Assembly: GCF_033807575.1 (NCBI RefSeq)
Contig: NC_084725.1
Span: 13,799,001 to 13,863,000 of the forward strand
Direction of reading: 5' to 3'
DNA from: Cydia pomonella
Taxonomy: Eukaryota > Arthropoda > Insecta > Lepidoptera > Tortricidae
DNA: 64,000 nucleotides
Shown piece by piece: positions 21,753-32,104 of the stretch (within the stretch, counting starts at the first letter, position 1; each line of letters begins with the position of its first letter). Made by a program: the position numbers and the translations under genes. The notes beneath the pieces are model-generated. The model was not told the origin of the DNA and did no database searches. It worked only from the letters and a program-made list of their open reading frames with translations.

Positions 21753-23320
21753 CCCCACACTCAAGCGAGAGGTTCGAAGGTCCGTTCATCTCTTTACACA
21801 CCGGCGATCCGCGAAGGACCGCCGATCGAGGTCCACGTCGATGATTCCTTATGAATACGCGCGGCCGAAGGACCTATAATCTGATTCTGAGGGCCAAAGA
21901 TCTAGTTCGAAGGACCACTAATCCGACTTAAAGGACCGCTGACCGGATTCGAAAGACGACTAATACGGTTCAAAGGACCACTGACTGGATTCGAAAGACG
22001 ACTAATCCGGTTCAAAGGACCACTGACCGGATTAGAAAGACCACTAATCCGGTTCAAAGTACCACTGACCGGATTCGAAAGACCACTAATCCAGTTCAAA
22101 GGACCACTGACCGGATTCGAAAGACCACTAATCTGGTTCAAAGGACCATTGATCCGGTTTGGAGAATCGACCCGAACGACCAGCTGATTGTAAGTGCTCG
22201 AAGACGTCAATGATAAAATAACTCCTGAATGTGTTGGTGAGAGAACTTGGACTCTTGAAGAGTTGTCATGAATTTGACAGTGAGATTATGTCAGTTTACA
22301 AAGATGTCTGACAATAATGAACTACAGGTTTACATTGATAATTAGGAGAATCGAACTTTAGTCTTGTAGATTGGTTTTATCATCAACGCCCGTCTTAGTA
22401 GTTTTTAATTTCGTACCAGTATTTTTGGAGATTATTTTACTCTTCCATGTAGATGGCGTTGCTTCCTTCGAATTGCTAAATAGTGTTCAAATAATGTTCT
22501 TAAATAATAATCTAGTTATAATGTGTTCATTATTTGACTATCGGCACGATTGGTAAAATTAGAATATTTTTGATTGTTTTTAATGTATGCCATTTATGGA
22601 TTTTACTAAATTACATTAAATTTTATAGACGATTTGAGTCCCAGTTAATTTTAGAGAAACCAAAGAGATCATTAACATTTGGGTAGAAAAGAAAACATTT
22701 TTTATAAAAAATGTTACTCCACTAAAAGTAGATATTTTATATTAGTAAAATCCTTCCTAAGTAGCTTAGATATTTAAGCGTTGTAGTTTTCGTGATACAC
22801 TAGTTACCAGCTCATTTTATTATTATTTTAAAAGCTATATTTTTAGAATATTTTGTTTGGCTGGATACAGTTTTCACAGTTTTGATTCTTTTTAATTACT
22901 TAAATAGATTAGAAAAATGCTTGTTTATTGTTAAATAAATGTATGTAACTTTTGATGTTTTAAACATTGCGTATTATATGCTAGCAAATTCTGTTCATAC
23001 AAAGTATTATGAAATTTTGACAATACTATATTTTTAATAAAACATATATTTTTATGGTGCTCTTTTGGATATAATATATGAAATAATCTTATAATTAAAT
23101 TATATAAATACACTGGGATATTACCTAACTGACGGACCACAATATTTTATACAGAAAAAATGTGATACATTATATTTTAGATAATTAATCAATAAATAAA
23201 AATAAAATATTTTTGTACATAGACTATTTCAACATCTTTAATGTGTATGAAACAAAGTGCCTTGATTGTAGTATTTATGAAGTTTTTGACTTCGTGTAAA
23301 TAAAATTATTAGAATTGTTG
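21753..23320 (+). other. Probable Mitf 3' UTR and downstream sequence
   Basis: This is AT-rich non-coding sequence after the stop. AATAAA signals occur near 22934, 23035, 23190 and 23298. I cannot tell which is used. The first 400 bp include the 42-bp tandem repeat listed separately. Confidence 0.6.
21925..22150 (+). repeat. 42-bp tandem repeat in the Mitf 3' UTR
   Basis: There are about five units, each made of two related 21-bp halves of the type GGACCACTGACCGGATTCGA and AAGACCACTAATCCGGTTCA. The length is a multiple of three, so an antisense frame stays open (repeated SNPVSGPLNRIS); that frame is not a gene. Confidence 0.92.
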
Positions 23321-24064
23321 GAAACACACTGGTTTTGTAGATCACATTATTTATTAAGTTTTATTTTGTGATGATTTTATTGTTAATTGTTACTGTTAGA
23401 AGCCTATGCAGTATAACAACGTTTGTCGAACAAAAATTTAATAGATATATTAAATACGGTTCCCACCAAACGGAGTCGAAGCGCATTTCACATTAGTACG
23501 GCCGCAAGCCGGTCGGCTGCTCGTCGCTCCTGCATAGGCCCATTGAAAATGCGCTCCGCCGCGGCCCGACTCCAACTGGTCGGGGAGAATTGTACATTAA
23601 GGAGAAAATTACTACAAATTCGATACCACTTTTCAAATAAATATGACAACTTGTGTGTCACTGGTACATTTAAATTGGAACCATACAACAGCTAAAAGAA
23701 GCAAATTGATAAACTTAACCTACTTTTGATGGTCGTAAGTACTAGACTTAGAACTTTGAAGTTCTTTTATAAATTATGGTACTGAAACATGATATTGAGG
23801 TTTAGTAAAGTTAAGGAAATTAGTATAATCTTTGAGAACGAAGAACGAAAAAATCATTTAAAATTGTATTCCACATAGGAAGAATTTAATATATTTTTCC
23901 TACGGGAAGTGCATATTATGTATCATGATATTGGAGCCTGGCTCTAGACTAATGTGAATATGTGGAATTATGTGAGGTAGGTGTTATCGCTCGGAGCTAA
24001 ATTTATAAAATAAATATTATTAAGACTATAAGTGACACCCCGTCTAATGTGAAATGAGTTAACA
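23321..24064. other. Downstream flank of Mitf; no gene seen
   Basis: AT-rich. The small frames at 23423-23695 on both strands overlap each other and show no family resemblance. Confidence 0.5.
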
Positions 24065-24353
24065 CAGAACCTCGATTATCCGAACTCATCGGGATCGAGA
24101 TTAGTTCGGATAGCCAAATGTTCGGAAAAACGATGGTTTTATAGAACTAGCGAGAGTTTACATAAAAAACTGTATATCAAAAAAATACATATTATCGTCG
24201 AAACACAAGACACCTGAAAAAAGTCGAATACTTTGTTTATAATAAAATACAATAAAATCGTAATATCTTAATTGACGAACGGCTGAATAATTGAGTGTTC
24301 GGATAAACTAAGTCAGCGTCCGAATAATTGAGTGTTCGGATAATCGAGGTTCT
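24065..24353. mobile_element. pogo/Tigger-like non-autonomous DNA transposon
   Basis: The left end AGAACCTCGATTATCCGAAC is exactly inverted at the right end (24334-24353). The CTCGATTATCCGAAC terminus is characteristic of pogo/Tigger elements in the Tc1-mariner superfamily. Internal copies of GTTCGGATA occur near both ends. No transposase is present at 289 bp. Confidence 0.85.
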
Positions 24354-24506
24354 ATTGGAATTACTAAACATGTAAAACAGTGTTTTAAGATGGTAAAGTA
24401 CATATATAAATATTAAGAAACATACCTACAATACTTACACTATGAGGACTTTATTCATAAAAAGTAAATTAAGTACGTACAGCAATCTTATAAATAAATA
24501 ATAATA

Positions 24507-24576
24507 AATAAATATTATAGGACATCATTACACAAATTGACTAAGTCCCACAGTAAGCTCAATAAGGCTTGTGTTA
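24507..24576 (-). mobile_element. SINE family 1, 3' end only
   Basis: AATATTATAGGACATCATTA, then CACAAATTGACTAAGTCCCA and CTCAATAAGGCTTGTGTT. This is a severely 5'-truncated copy (about 70 bp). Confidence 0.85.
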
Positions 24577-27006
24577 TATCTTATGACCTTGCAGATCATT
24601 TCATAAACCAATGTACATAGTTACAAATGTTATACTTTTTATATTAAAAAATTACCTAGTTATTGTACACATAACTAAACTGTTCCATCATATTTTTCTA
24701 TTTTATCCATAAGATTCCTGTTAATGCCAAGCTGCTGAACTAATTGAGGATTTTCTAATTAATCATAAAATTATCTCATTCTCAGCTTTTTCTTGAATAA
24801 GGTCCTTAATGTTTTGCGCATCATGTATGACTGTATGTATTTAAATTCATACATTTATACACCATGAGCCTGGTTAGTCAAAATTTGACTTTCGAGTATG
24901 TTGTAAATGACTGCTGTCAACCCAAAATATATTATGTTTATTTATATATAGGTATGTCGTGCAATAAGAAACGTCGGTGCCAGTTTGCGCTCAAAATAAT
25001 GTAAGCAATATTACTGTTCGTTTTAAGTGCTTTGACTTAGTAAAATATAAAATATTTTCAATTCTGCGTAATCAATATTAAAATCACCCTCATTTTAATT
25101 AAAATGTTTCAATTAACTTCTTAATATCTAAAATGTTGACTAATGGTTGTTAGACATTTTAGCTATATTAATATAAAAAGTAATCCAGTCAAGTTAATAT
25201 GATATCAAACCAAGCAGGCAAAAAATAAGCAAATACAATTTTGCAATCACATTGAGGACTTTTTGTGGTCTAAAGTTTAGACCCTAAAGCTTTATTAGGT
25301 ACTAGATTGTAATGTTATTACTTACAGGCAGCTATTCATATATTGACCTTGTTAAGATAATACAATATTTTTTTTATTGATAAAAACCTTTATTTAACTA
25401 TAAAGGGCAAGCCACTGGGCCATATTATAACGTTTAATGAAAAAATATTAAGGCCGGGAAATATCGAATTACTGGCCGATATACCCTAAACCGCTTAAGA
25501 ATTGTATTTTATCGAGTTCCGTGTTTAGGCCACGAGGCTGGCTGAGTGGCCTAAGTAAGGTACGAAATTGAAAAGCTTTATTATATCGCTAATGTATACA
25601 ATCATTTTTAACTCTTTAAATGCTTAGAACGCCTTTAACGGTTATAAGTGCTATGGCGTATTTTCAACGAAACCTTCAACGTTTCCAGAGTTATTGACGT
25701 GTCAATAACATTCTTAGGATTGACAGATGCAGAGGCGTATTTTAATATTTGGCGCCCTGGGCGTGGGCTGCCCCATGTAATAAAAACAAAAGCATTTTTT
25801 TCTCGGCGCCTTCTGGAAACGTGAGGCCTGCGCCTTTGCAGCCTACCGCTCCGGGCCATGGCCCCCTTGGCCCTAGGGTAAATACGCCCCCGGACAGATG
25901 TAGATTCAAAAGGTTACTATTTTGAGAATCAAATTAAGCAATTGAATTTTTCGACATTAAATTGAATGGATTATGAAAGATATTACAAACGATAAGTTAA
26001 AATTTTACTACTGATGATATTTTGCTATGTTAGACATAACTCGAAGGTGATATTAAAACTACAGTGCCTTTATTACGTATTTGAAGACATTATTATAGAT
26101 AAATATTTCTATTTATATTATTATATTAAAGTAATTCGGGCGAAACACAAACAAATGTATGAATTGTATGTTATTTAATATTGTATGAGATTAAAAATAT
26201 TGTTGAAGTACAAAACGTAAATAAAACACAATTTACTAGATTATTCGTGTTTCAATTTAATTAAACCTTATCCGGATGTTTTGCTAAAACATTATTCCAA
26301 CAGTCAAAAGTAAAAGAAACCCACAGCAGGTTTTTAAAGGGAGTTGCAGGCGTCCATGGGCTACGGTGACTGCTTAACATCAGCTGGGCCGTATGCTAGT
26401 TGGTGGTATATAAAAATAATGTTGATTGTACGATCAGTGTATCATATCCAAATTGGTGATCTTCTACATGTTCCTACTTTACAAAACTTTTTTATATTTT
26501 ATCTACACACATATCATTAACCCCTTAGCATGCGTTGAAAAACCGCAAATTACGACCAGTTTATCTATATGATAAACTGTTTTGCTGTAAGTAACTATAC
26601 ATAATAAGGCATTATAACACTCGTCTGATGTTTTTTATGGAACCTACAGTCATGTTTAAATGCCATTATGTAGTCACATAAACTACTATTATAATGAAAA
26701 TAATAAGATAATAGTAGTGTGAAAATAATAATGTAATAGAAATTTGATTTTAACGCCATCTGTATTTTAGAGCACGCAGTTTTCTCTTTGCAAGACTTCG
26801 TTGTTCACGGTGTTAACTGAGCATCCACGTCCAAACACGATGTCGACGTAGTGGCTGTAACGGGAACCAGATGGCACAAATATCTAGAAATTATTTCGAG
26901 TTGAGAGAGTCCAAATGGTGTAAGTACAGTCCGCATTAATCAGCGGATCATACTTACGCTTCAAGATTATCTAATTAACTTAACAAAAAGAGATGTCTCT
27001 ATAATG
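24577..27006. other. Non-coding; weak repeat traces
   Basis: 25730-25896 has possible diverged terminal repeats (GAGGCGTATTT and AAATACGCC). 26328-26420 is a fragment of the GCGTTGCCGAC-type 3' end (GCAGGCGTCCATGGGCTACG, GGGCCGTATGCTAG). I see no gene. Confidence 0.5.
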
Positions 27007-27502
27007 TAGGACAATAGGGTTGTTTCCATCTACAAATCTTAGGGCAGAATTGTATCCCAATAAACTCTTTTGGGTTATAAGAACATGTTAAACTACTTTT
27101 GGGGACCTGTAATGACCATATTTTTGTAAATATTGAATTTAAAATATCTTTTGGCACACGTCACGTGACCAAACTCAAACGTCATTGAAGATTCTGATGA
27201 CGTCACAACTCTCGGATTGACACTGTTAACAGTTAGGCGATAAACATCGAATGACAAATGTCAGTTGACAGTTCGTATCTTCTACGTATGTATGTAGTTG
27301 TGTTCAACCATAAACTGTGACGTCACACAATTTTCAAAGAGCGCTTTCGCGTCCGCGCCCAAGCATCTGTCAAAACAAATTTTGTTAATTTAACATATTT
27401 AAAGCCGTTTTTAGTATAAAAGTTGAATTTTAGGGCAACTTTTAGTTAATATAGAACGTAATACAAGCGTTTCAAAAAATTGGAAACAACCCTATTGTCC
27501 TA
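27007..27502. mobile_element. TIR element of 496 bp carrying a CLEAR-type E-box and two CREs
   Basis: The left end TAGGACAATAGGGTTGTTTC is inverted at 27480-27502; the terminal repeats are about 22 bp. If the TA is the target, this fits a Tc1/mariner-like non-autonomous element. Inside are a perfect GTCACGTGAC at 27160-27169 and TGACGTCA at 27198-27205 and 27318-27325. No coding is seen. Confidence 0.82.
27160..27169. promoter_or_regulatory. GTCACGTGAC, perfect CLEAR/MITF-TFEB consensus
   Basis: A ten-base palindrome identical to the CLEAR element bound by TFEB/MITF proteins. It lies 5.4 kb downstream of the Mitf stop codon, inside a transposon. A chance match is possible; no function is shown. 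Confidence 0.4.
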
Positions 27503-27644
27503 ATTCGATTGTGACATAATTTTGAACGGGAACTGTAGAGATATAGGTAACTCGAGTCGTTTGAGTCTTTTGTTTTAAGTTTAAGACTCGACTTAATTTT
27601 TCAGACTCTTGTAATTAAGTCGAAAGTCGAGTTCCTTTCAACCT

Positions 27645-28035
27645 GTTGTAGACCCGAGACACCTGAACAAGCTCCACACCACAGAGATGCGCATGTCACG
27701 CTGGTCAGCGGGTGTCACCATGATGGACATGATTAGAAACGTGTATATCCGGGTAGTTTCAGAGTAGCTCCAATAACAGAAAAGCTGACGGAAAAACGTC
27801 TGAGGTGATACGGTCATGTACAGAGGCGTCCAGAAGACTACATGGTTAAGGTAGCCCTCGAGATTCCAACGACGAAGCGAGGAAATGGAAGACGGCCTGC
27901 CACCTGGCTGACGACGGTGAGACCTGAAAGATCTCAATATAGACGCCGACCTTGCACTCAATCGTGCAGAATGGAAGACAAGAACAGGGAAGGCCCAAGT
28001 AAATGGGAGCAAGGCCTAGCAAGATGATGATGATG
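27645..28035 (+). pseudogene. RTE-like LINE 3' coding relic
   Basis: Broken frames on + read TTEMRMSRWSAGVTMMDMIR, then after a frame break WYGHVQRRPEDYMVKVALEI, then RGNGRPATWL, and in another frame LALNRAEWKTRTGKA and PSKWEQG. This motif order is the classic C-terminal region of RTE-like reverse transcriptase elements. Stops and frameshifts make it non-functional. It ends in a GATGATGATGATGAG tail. Two open frames over this area, on opposite strands, are shadows. Confidence 0.75.
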
Positions 28036-28104
28036 AGACCTGAGCCTTTTGTAGACTTGAATCCTTTTTAGAGAATTGTTTCACAAAATTTACAAAACAA
28101 AGGA

Positions 28105-28335
28105 AAAAATGACCACTTGAACAAGGCCTCCATCTTCACTAGCCCGGAATCACCTGAGATGACTCGGTTAGGGGATCGAACCATACTGTTCTGCCTTAAA
28201 GATGGCCAGGGGGCGCCACAAGCCTACGGATATTGTCATATACTTGGAAGTTTCGACCGAGGTGCCTTAGCGGTTCAGGCATCTATCACGTGTTTAGGTA
28301 TGCGAAGCAGCGTTACGCGAACTGTTATTTAGAAA
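28105..28335 (-). mobile_element. Relative of the TIR/tRNA-like element at 48931
   Basis: It shares GACCACTT/CAAGGCC edges, GGGGGCGCCACAAGCCT, ATATACTTGGAAG and GAGGTGCCTTAGCGGTTCAGGC (tRNA-like A box region) with 48931-49169. It is diverged and has lost the right end. Confidence 0.5.
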
Positions 28336-29100
28336 AAGACTCCAAAATTGTTGACGGATTTATTCGGAGGCTCAAGTTTACATAGAGGTACAATAATATA
28401 GAGATGAAATGAGGGAGGGGCCAGATGACCGAACGAGATGCATTTCATTTCATTTCCATTAATTTCTTGCTACCATGGTATTTACAGGATATTCATTTAA
28501 TTATAATTTATCTTCCTCCTTTCTGAGTCCTTTTGAGTTGGGTTTAAAAAAGACTCAAAAAAGGACTCAACTCGGGACTTAAAAGACGAGCCGAGTCCTT
28601 CAAATTCAGACTAGCAACTTGAGTTCCTACCGACACTAGATATAATCCTATATTTGAAAAATTATTATTTTTTATTTAAACTTTATTTCACAAATAAAGG
28701 AGAGAGGTACCGACGTTACTATACGCGCCGTGTCCAAGATTACCGCCTTAATTACCGTAATCTATCGCAATTATTCCAATATTTCTACTTTTAATACTTA
28801 ATAAATTCTGTACATAAGGTTTATGTGCGATTTAGGTACTTAGCATACTCGTATACCTAAATGTTGTTTCTTTTCCCAAGAACATCCAGAAATATTCGGG
28901 AGTAATTTTCACACGTCACCTTTGACACAACATATTTCTCTTCAACGTGTTTTTCAAATATGAACTCTATTACAACCCCCGAGAGATTACTTTTTGGTAA
29001 ATTTGAAGGGTGAGATATGAGGGTGCTAAAGCAAGAGTTGGCAGGGGCAGGGTGAATGCCCTCACCCTCATTTATTGAATATAAAACCTCGAACTCGAAA
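28336..29100. other. No gene seen
   Basis: AT-rich unique-looking sequence. The minus frame at 28857-29171 has no recognisable motif and overlaps the LINE remnant that follows on +. Confidence 0.45.
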
Positions 29101-29109
29101 TACGATGTT

Positions 29110-29590
29110 ATTATTTTTATTCTAGGCGGAGAATTGTAAGGGCTAGTGATACAAATCAAACGAAGTGGCATAGGTACCCAGCTGTGGTTAATTATACATC
29201 AAATTTCAAAGAAAGAGTGGTCAAAGCGTGGAACAAACTACCACAAGACGTGGTCTCAGCACTGAATGACACTCAGTTTAAGAACAGACTAGACTGAACA
29301 GTACCCCTAGTGTAATTTTAGTCGATAGCGAAACGTGACGTACGCGTTTGCGTTAAGTCTCATTTTGTATGGGTTTTTGAACAGCGCGCCAAGCGGGACG
29401 TTTTGGAAAGTCAAAAATCTCTTACAAAATGACACTTAACGCAAACGCGTACGTCACGTTTCGCTGTCGAAAATATTTACACTAGGGGTACAGAACAGAC
29501 TAGACAAATAATACACTTTAAATGAAGATCACTCAGATACAGGCAACTATCAGTTGTTTCAACTGCTTGCCTGATTAATAAATAATAATA
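29110..29590 (+). pseudogene. LINE C-terminal fragment split by a hairpin element
   Basis: One frame reads VVNYTSNFKERVVKAWNKLP, then QDVVSALNDTQFKNRLD, the usual end of a non-LTR reverse transcriptase protein (xxAWNxLP...FKxxLD). The reading resumes after the insertion at 29295-29491. The 3' end has the ATTAATAAATAATAATAA tail. Confidence 0.7.
29302..29490. mobile_element. Long foldback element inserted in a LINE relic
   Basis: The ends TACCCCTAGTGTAA and TTACACTAGGGGTA pair, continuing through about 66 bp (GCGAAACGTGACGTACGCG and its mate). The flanks carry a 14-bp direct repeat AGAACAGACTAGAC (29281-29294, 29492-29505), a likely target duplication with 7 extra bases on the left. The TACACTAGGGGTA end recurs at 30041-30053. 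Confidence 0.85.
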
Positions 29591-30296
29591 ATAAATTTCG
29601 TAAAAATATTTTCTAAAATGAAGTTAAAGAGTTCGCAGCAAGCTCGGCCAAATTTCACCTCCCCATACAAACGAGTTGCGTTCTCATTTTAAAACTACAT
29701 GTTGGATTGTAATGAAACTTTGCACGTACGATGACATGAGGTGTATATAGGACTGTAATTAGCTTTTGATTTTAATTTATAATGCTCCTCCTTATAAAAC
29801 AAATGAAATAAAGCAATAATAAGTATTGTATACAAATCTTAAGAGGAAAGCATACCACGTGATCGCCATTCAAAAAAAGAAAACGTTTTTCCACTTCTAA
29901 ATATTTTCATTCTCCGTGATTTTTTGTATGTTGTATTGATACAATGACATCCCATTTTTTTTTAAAGCGAAACCTATAAATCTAGAATATATTATGCTGA
30001 AACGATCGACATCAAAATCATAGTGATATGTCGATCAAATTTACACTAGGGGTAATGTTTAGATTTAGTTGGTGGAGACCGTTTTCTCCCGAAATGGAAT
30101 TTCATAGAAAAAAATCCGTTATTTCGTTAGTTCGAAAAGCTATTCTTCCCTTTTAAAGTCGCTGTATTTTTTATGGTATCTGAGGCTATATATACTAATT
30201 ACCTTATACAGCTTATACTGTCGTAAGTACAGAGTTTCAGAGCAATCTAGTTAGTCGTTTTAAAATGAGAGTGTAACTACGTTTGTATGGAGAACC
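29591..30296. other. No gene; foldback remnant
   Basis: AT-rich. 29999-30053 has a small palindrome (ACGATCGACATC and its mate) ending in TACACTAGGGGTA, the terminus of the element at 29302. Confidence 0.5.
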
Positions 30297-30656
30297 CGGG
30301 ACCCGGGTACGTCCTTAAACTACGTCCATAAGAGAGGTATGGGCATTGTGAATGTCATCTCCCTTAGTGTGGTAGGGCACAGCCAGTGGATGTCATTCCA
30401 GATCTAGAGCAGAGCCCAACTGGGGAAGTACCTCCACCTTACAGAAAACAGCAGCCAAATAACACTAGACCCTACTCATAGTGTTGTGTTTCTGCCGGTG
30501 AGTAAGGTTGCCAGAGCTCAACGAGGGGGGTGGGTTTAGGGTCGGCAACGCGCATGTAACTCCTCTGGAGTTGCAGGCGTACATAGGCTACGGAGACTGC
30601 TTACCATCAGGCGGGCCGTATGCTTGTTTGCCACCGACGTAGTATTAAAAAAAAAA
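30297..30656 (+). mobile_element. Retroelement 3'-end repeat (family A), near full length
   Basis: It starts at CCCGGGTACGTCCTTAAACT and carries GTGTGGTAGGGCACAGC, TCTAGAGCAGAGCCCAACTG, GGGTCGGCAACGCGCATGTA and CATCAGGCGGGCCGTATGCT. It ends GCCACCGACGTAGTATT with an A tail. There is no open frame of its own. It is probably a non-autonomous element or the 3' UTR of a LINE. Confidence 0.85.
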
Positions 30657-30729
30657 GAACCGATCTTGCTGGGGACCCTTAATGTCCTGAGAGAAAAATG
30701 TAATCTACGTAAACTACGGGAACTACGTA

Positions 30730-31056
30730 ATCTCTTCTTCTTCCTCGCGTTGTCCCGGCATTTTTGCCACAGCTCATGAGACCTGGGGTCCGCTTGGTAA
30801 CTAATCCCTAGAATTGGCGTAGGCACTTTACGAAAGCAACTGCCATCTGACCTTTCAACCCAGAGGGTAAACTAGGTCTTATTGGGATTAGCCCGGTTTC
30901 CTCATGATGTTTTCCTTCACCGAAAAGCGACTGGTAAATATCAAATGATATTTCGTACATAAGTGCCAAAAAACTCATTGGTACGAGCCAGGGTTTGAAC
31001 CCGCGACCTCCGGATTGCAAGTCGCACGCTCTTACCGCTAGGCCACTAACGCTCTT
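30730..31056 (-). mobile_element. tRNA-derived SINE family 2, full length
   Basis: On the minus strand the head is GTTAGTGGCCTAGCGGTAAG with B box GGTTCAAACCC. The body contains GAGTTTTTTGGCACTTATGT and ATATCATTTGATATTTACC. The 3' end is GGACAACGCGAGGAAGAAGA. The open frame through it is an artefact. Confidence 0.88.
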
Positions 31057-31477
31057 TTTATTTTTTTTATTTACTTACTAATAAGAATAATCCTTTTGTG
31101 TGTTTTGAACTTTGTATGTAACATTTATTATATACACATGAAAATACAATATTGAATAAATGAATGAAGTGAATTAAATTCATTACCGTTTCGTTCGTAA
31201 ATAAGGCATCTGGGGTCTAGCCAAGTGACATTCATTTATTAACAATGTGACAACATAACTTCATTGAGTATGAGCTCCATTTGTTGAGTAGCCAGGTAGA
31301 CAGATAAAACGTTTATTTGGATGACTGGGTCATACACATAAATTAGGTTCACGTCTCTTCTGTGGACATACCCAAAGTTCAATGGCGTATTCATAAACGC
31401 TAGTCAAGTCTCAAGCCCTTGATGATCGCTCGTCCCTACCCATTATTTTGACGTTTCTGTTTGAGTGAAGTAGGTGA

Positions 31478-31478
<1 letters not shown>

Positions 31479-31524
<46 letters not shown>
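31479..31524. repeat. (TA)n microsatellite
   Basis: An uninterrupted TA run next to the 3' end of the minus-strand LINE fragment that follows. It may have grown from that element's AT-rich tail or target. Confidence 0.95.
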
Positions 31525-31526
<2 letters not shown>

Positions 31527-31528
<2 letters not shown>

Positions 31529-32090
31529 ATGGTAGAGGAGGCAAACGAGCAGACGGATCACCTGATGGTAAGCGATTACCGCCGCCCATGGACACCTGCA
31601 ACACCAGAGGGGTTGTTAGTGCGTTGCCGGCCTTTAAGATGGGAGTACGCTCTTTTCTTGAAGGTTTGAAGGTCGTATCGGTCCGGAAATACCGCAGGCG
31701 ACAGTTCATTCCACAGTTTAGCTGTGCGAGGCAGAAAGTTCCTGGAAAAACGCACAGTTGAGGACTGCCAACCATCTAAGTGGTGAGGATGGAAATGTTG
31801 TCGCGTAGGGCGATGGCGAAAAGAAGCGGCAGGGATTAATCCGAACAATTCCTCGGAGCACTTCCCGTTGTACATGCGATAGAAAATGCAGAGCGAGGCC
31901 ACATCTCTACGCAGCGCCAAGGAGTCAAGCCGATCCGAAATGCACTGGCAGTCGACAATTCGAGTCGCTCTTCGTTGGATGCGGTCCAGAGGGAGAAGCT
32001 GGTACTGGGGTGCCCCTGCCCATAGATGAGAACAGTATTCCAAGATATAATAAAGGTATGTAAGAAATAGCTAATTTTTATGCGTAAGGG
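31527..32090 (-). pseudogene. 5'-truncated LINE: reverse transcriptase C-terminal region and 3' end
   Basis: A 155-codon open frame (31576-32043) contains YCSHLWAGAPQYQLLPLDRI, QRRATRIV and SRNFLPRTAKLWNELSP, the conserved tail of jockey/CR1-type non-LTR reverse transcriptases. It lacks the catalytic domain and endonuclease. The 3' end carries the GCGTTGCCGGC and GGTAAGCGATTACCG motifs shared by family A repeats. Confidence 0.85.
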
Positions 32091-32104
32091 GGTGGCCAAC
32101 CTAA

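Noticed and set aside
21538..21844. GC-rich overlapping frames (Arg/Ala/Pro-rich) on both strands
   Set aside because: They are shadows of Mitf exon 12, whose frame is set by splice phase and the stop at 21752.
21902..22210. 102-codon antisense frame of SNPVSGPLNRIS repeats
   Set aside because: The 42-bp repeat in the 3' UTR is a multiple of three and stays open by construction.
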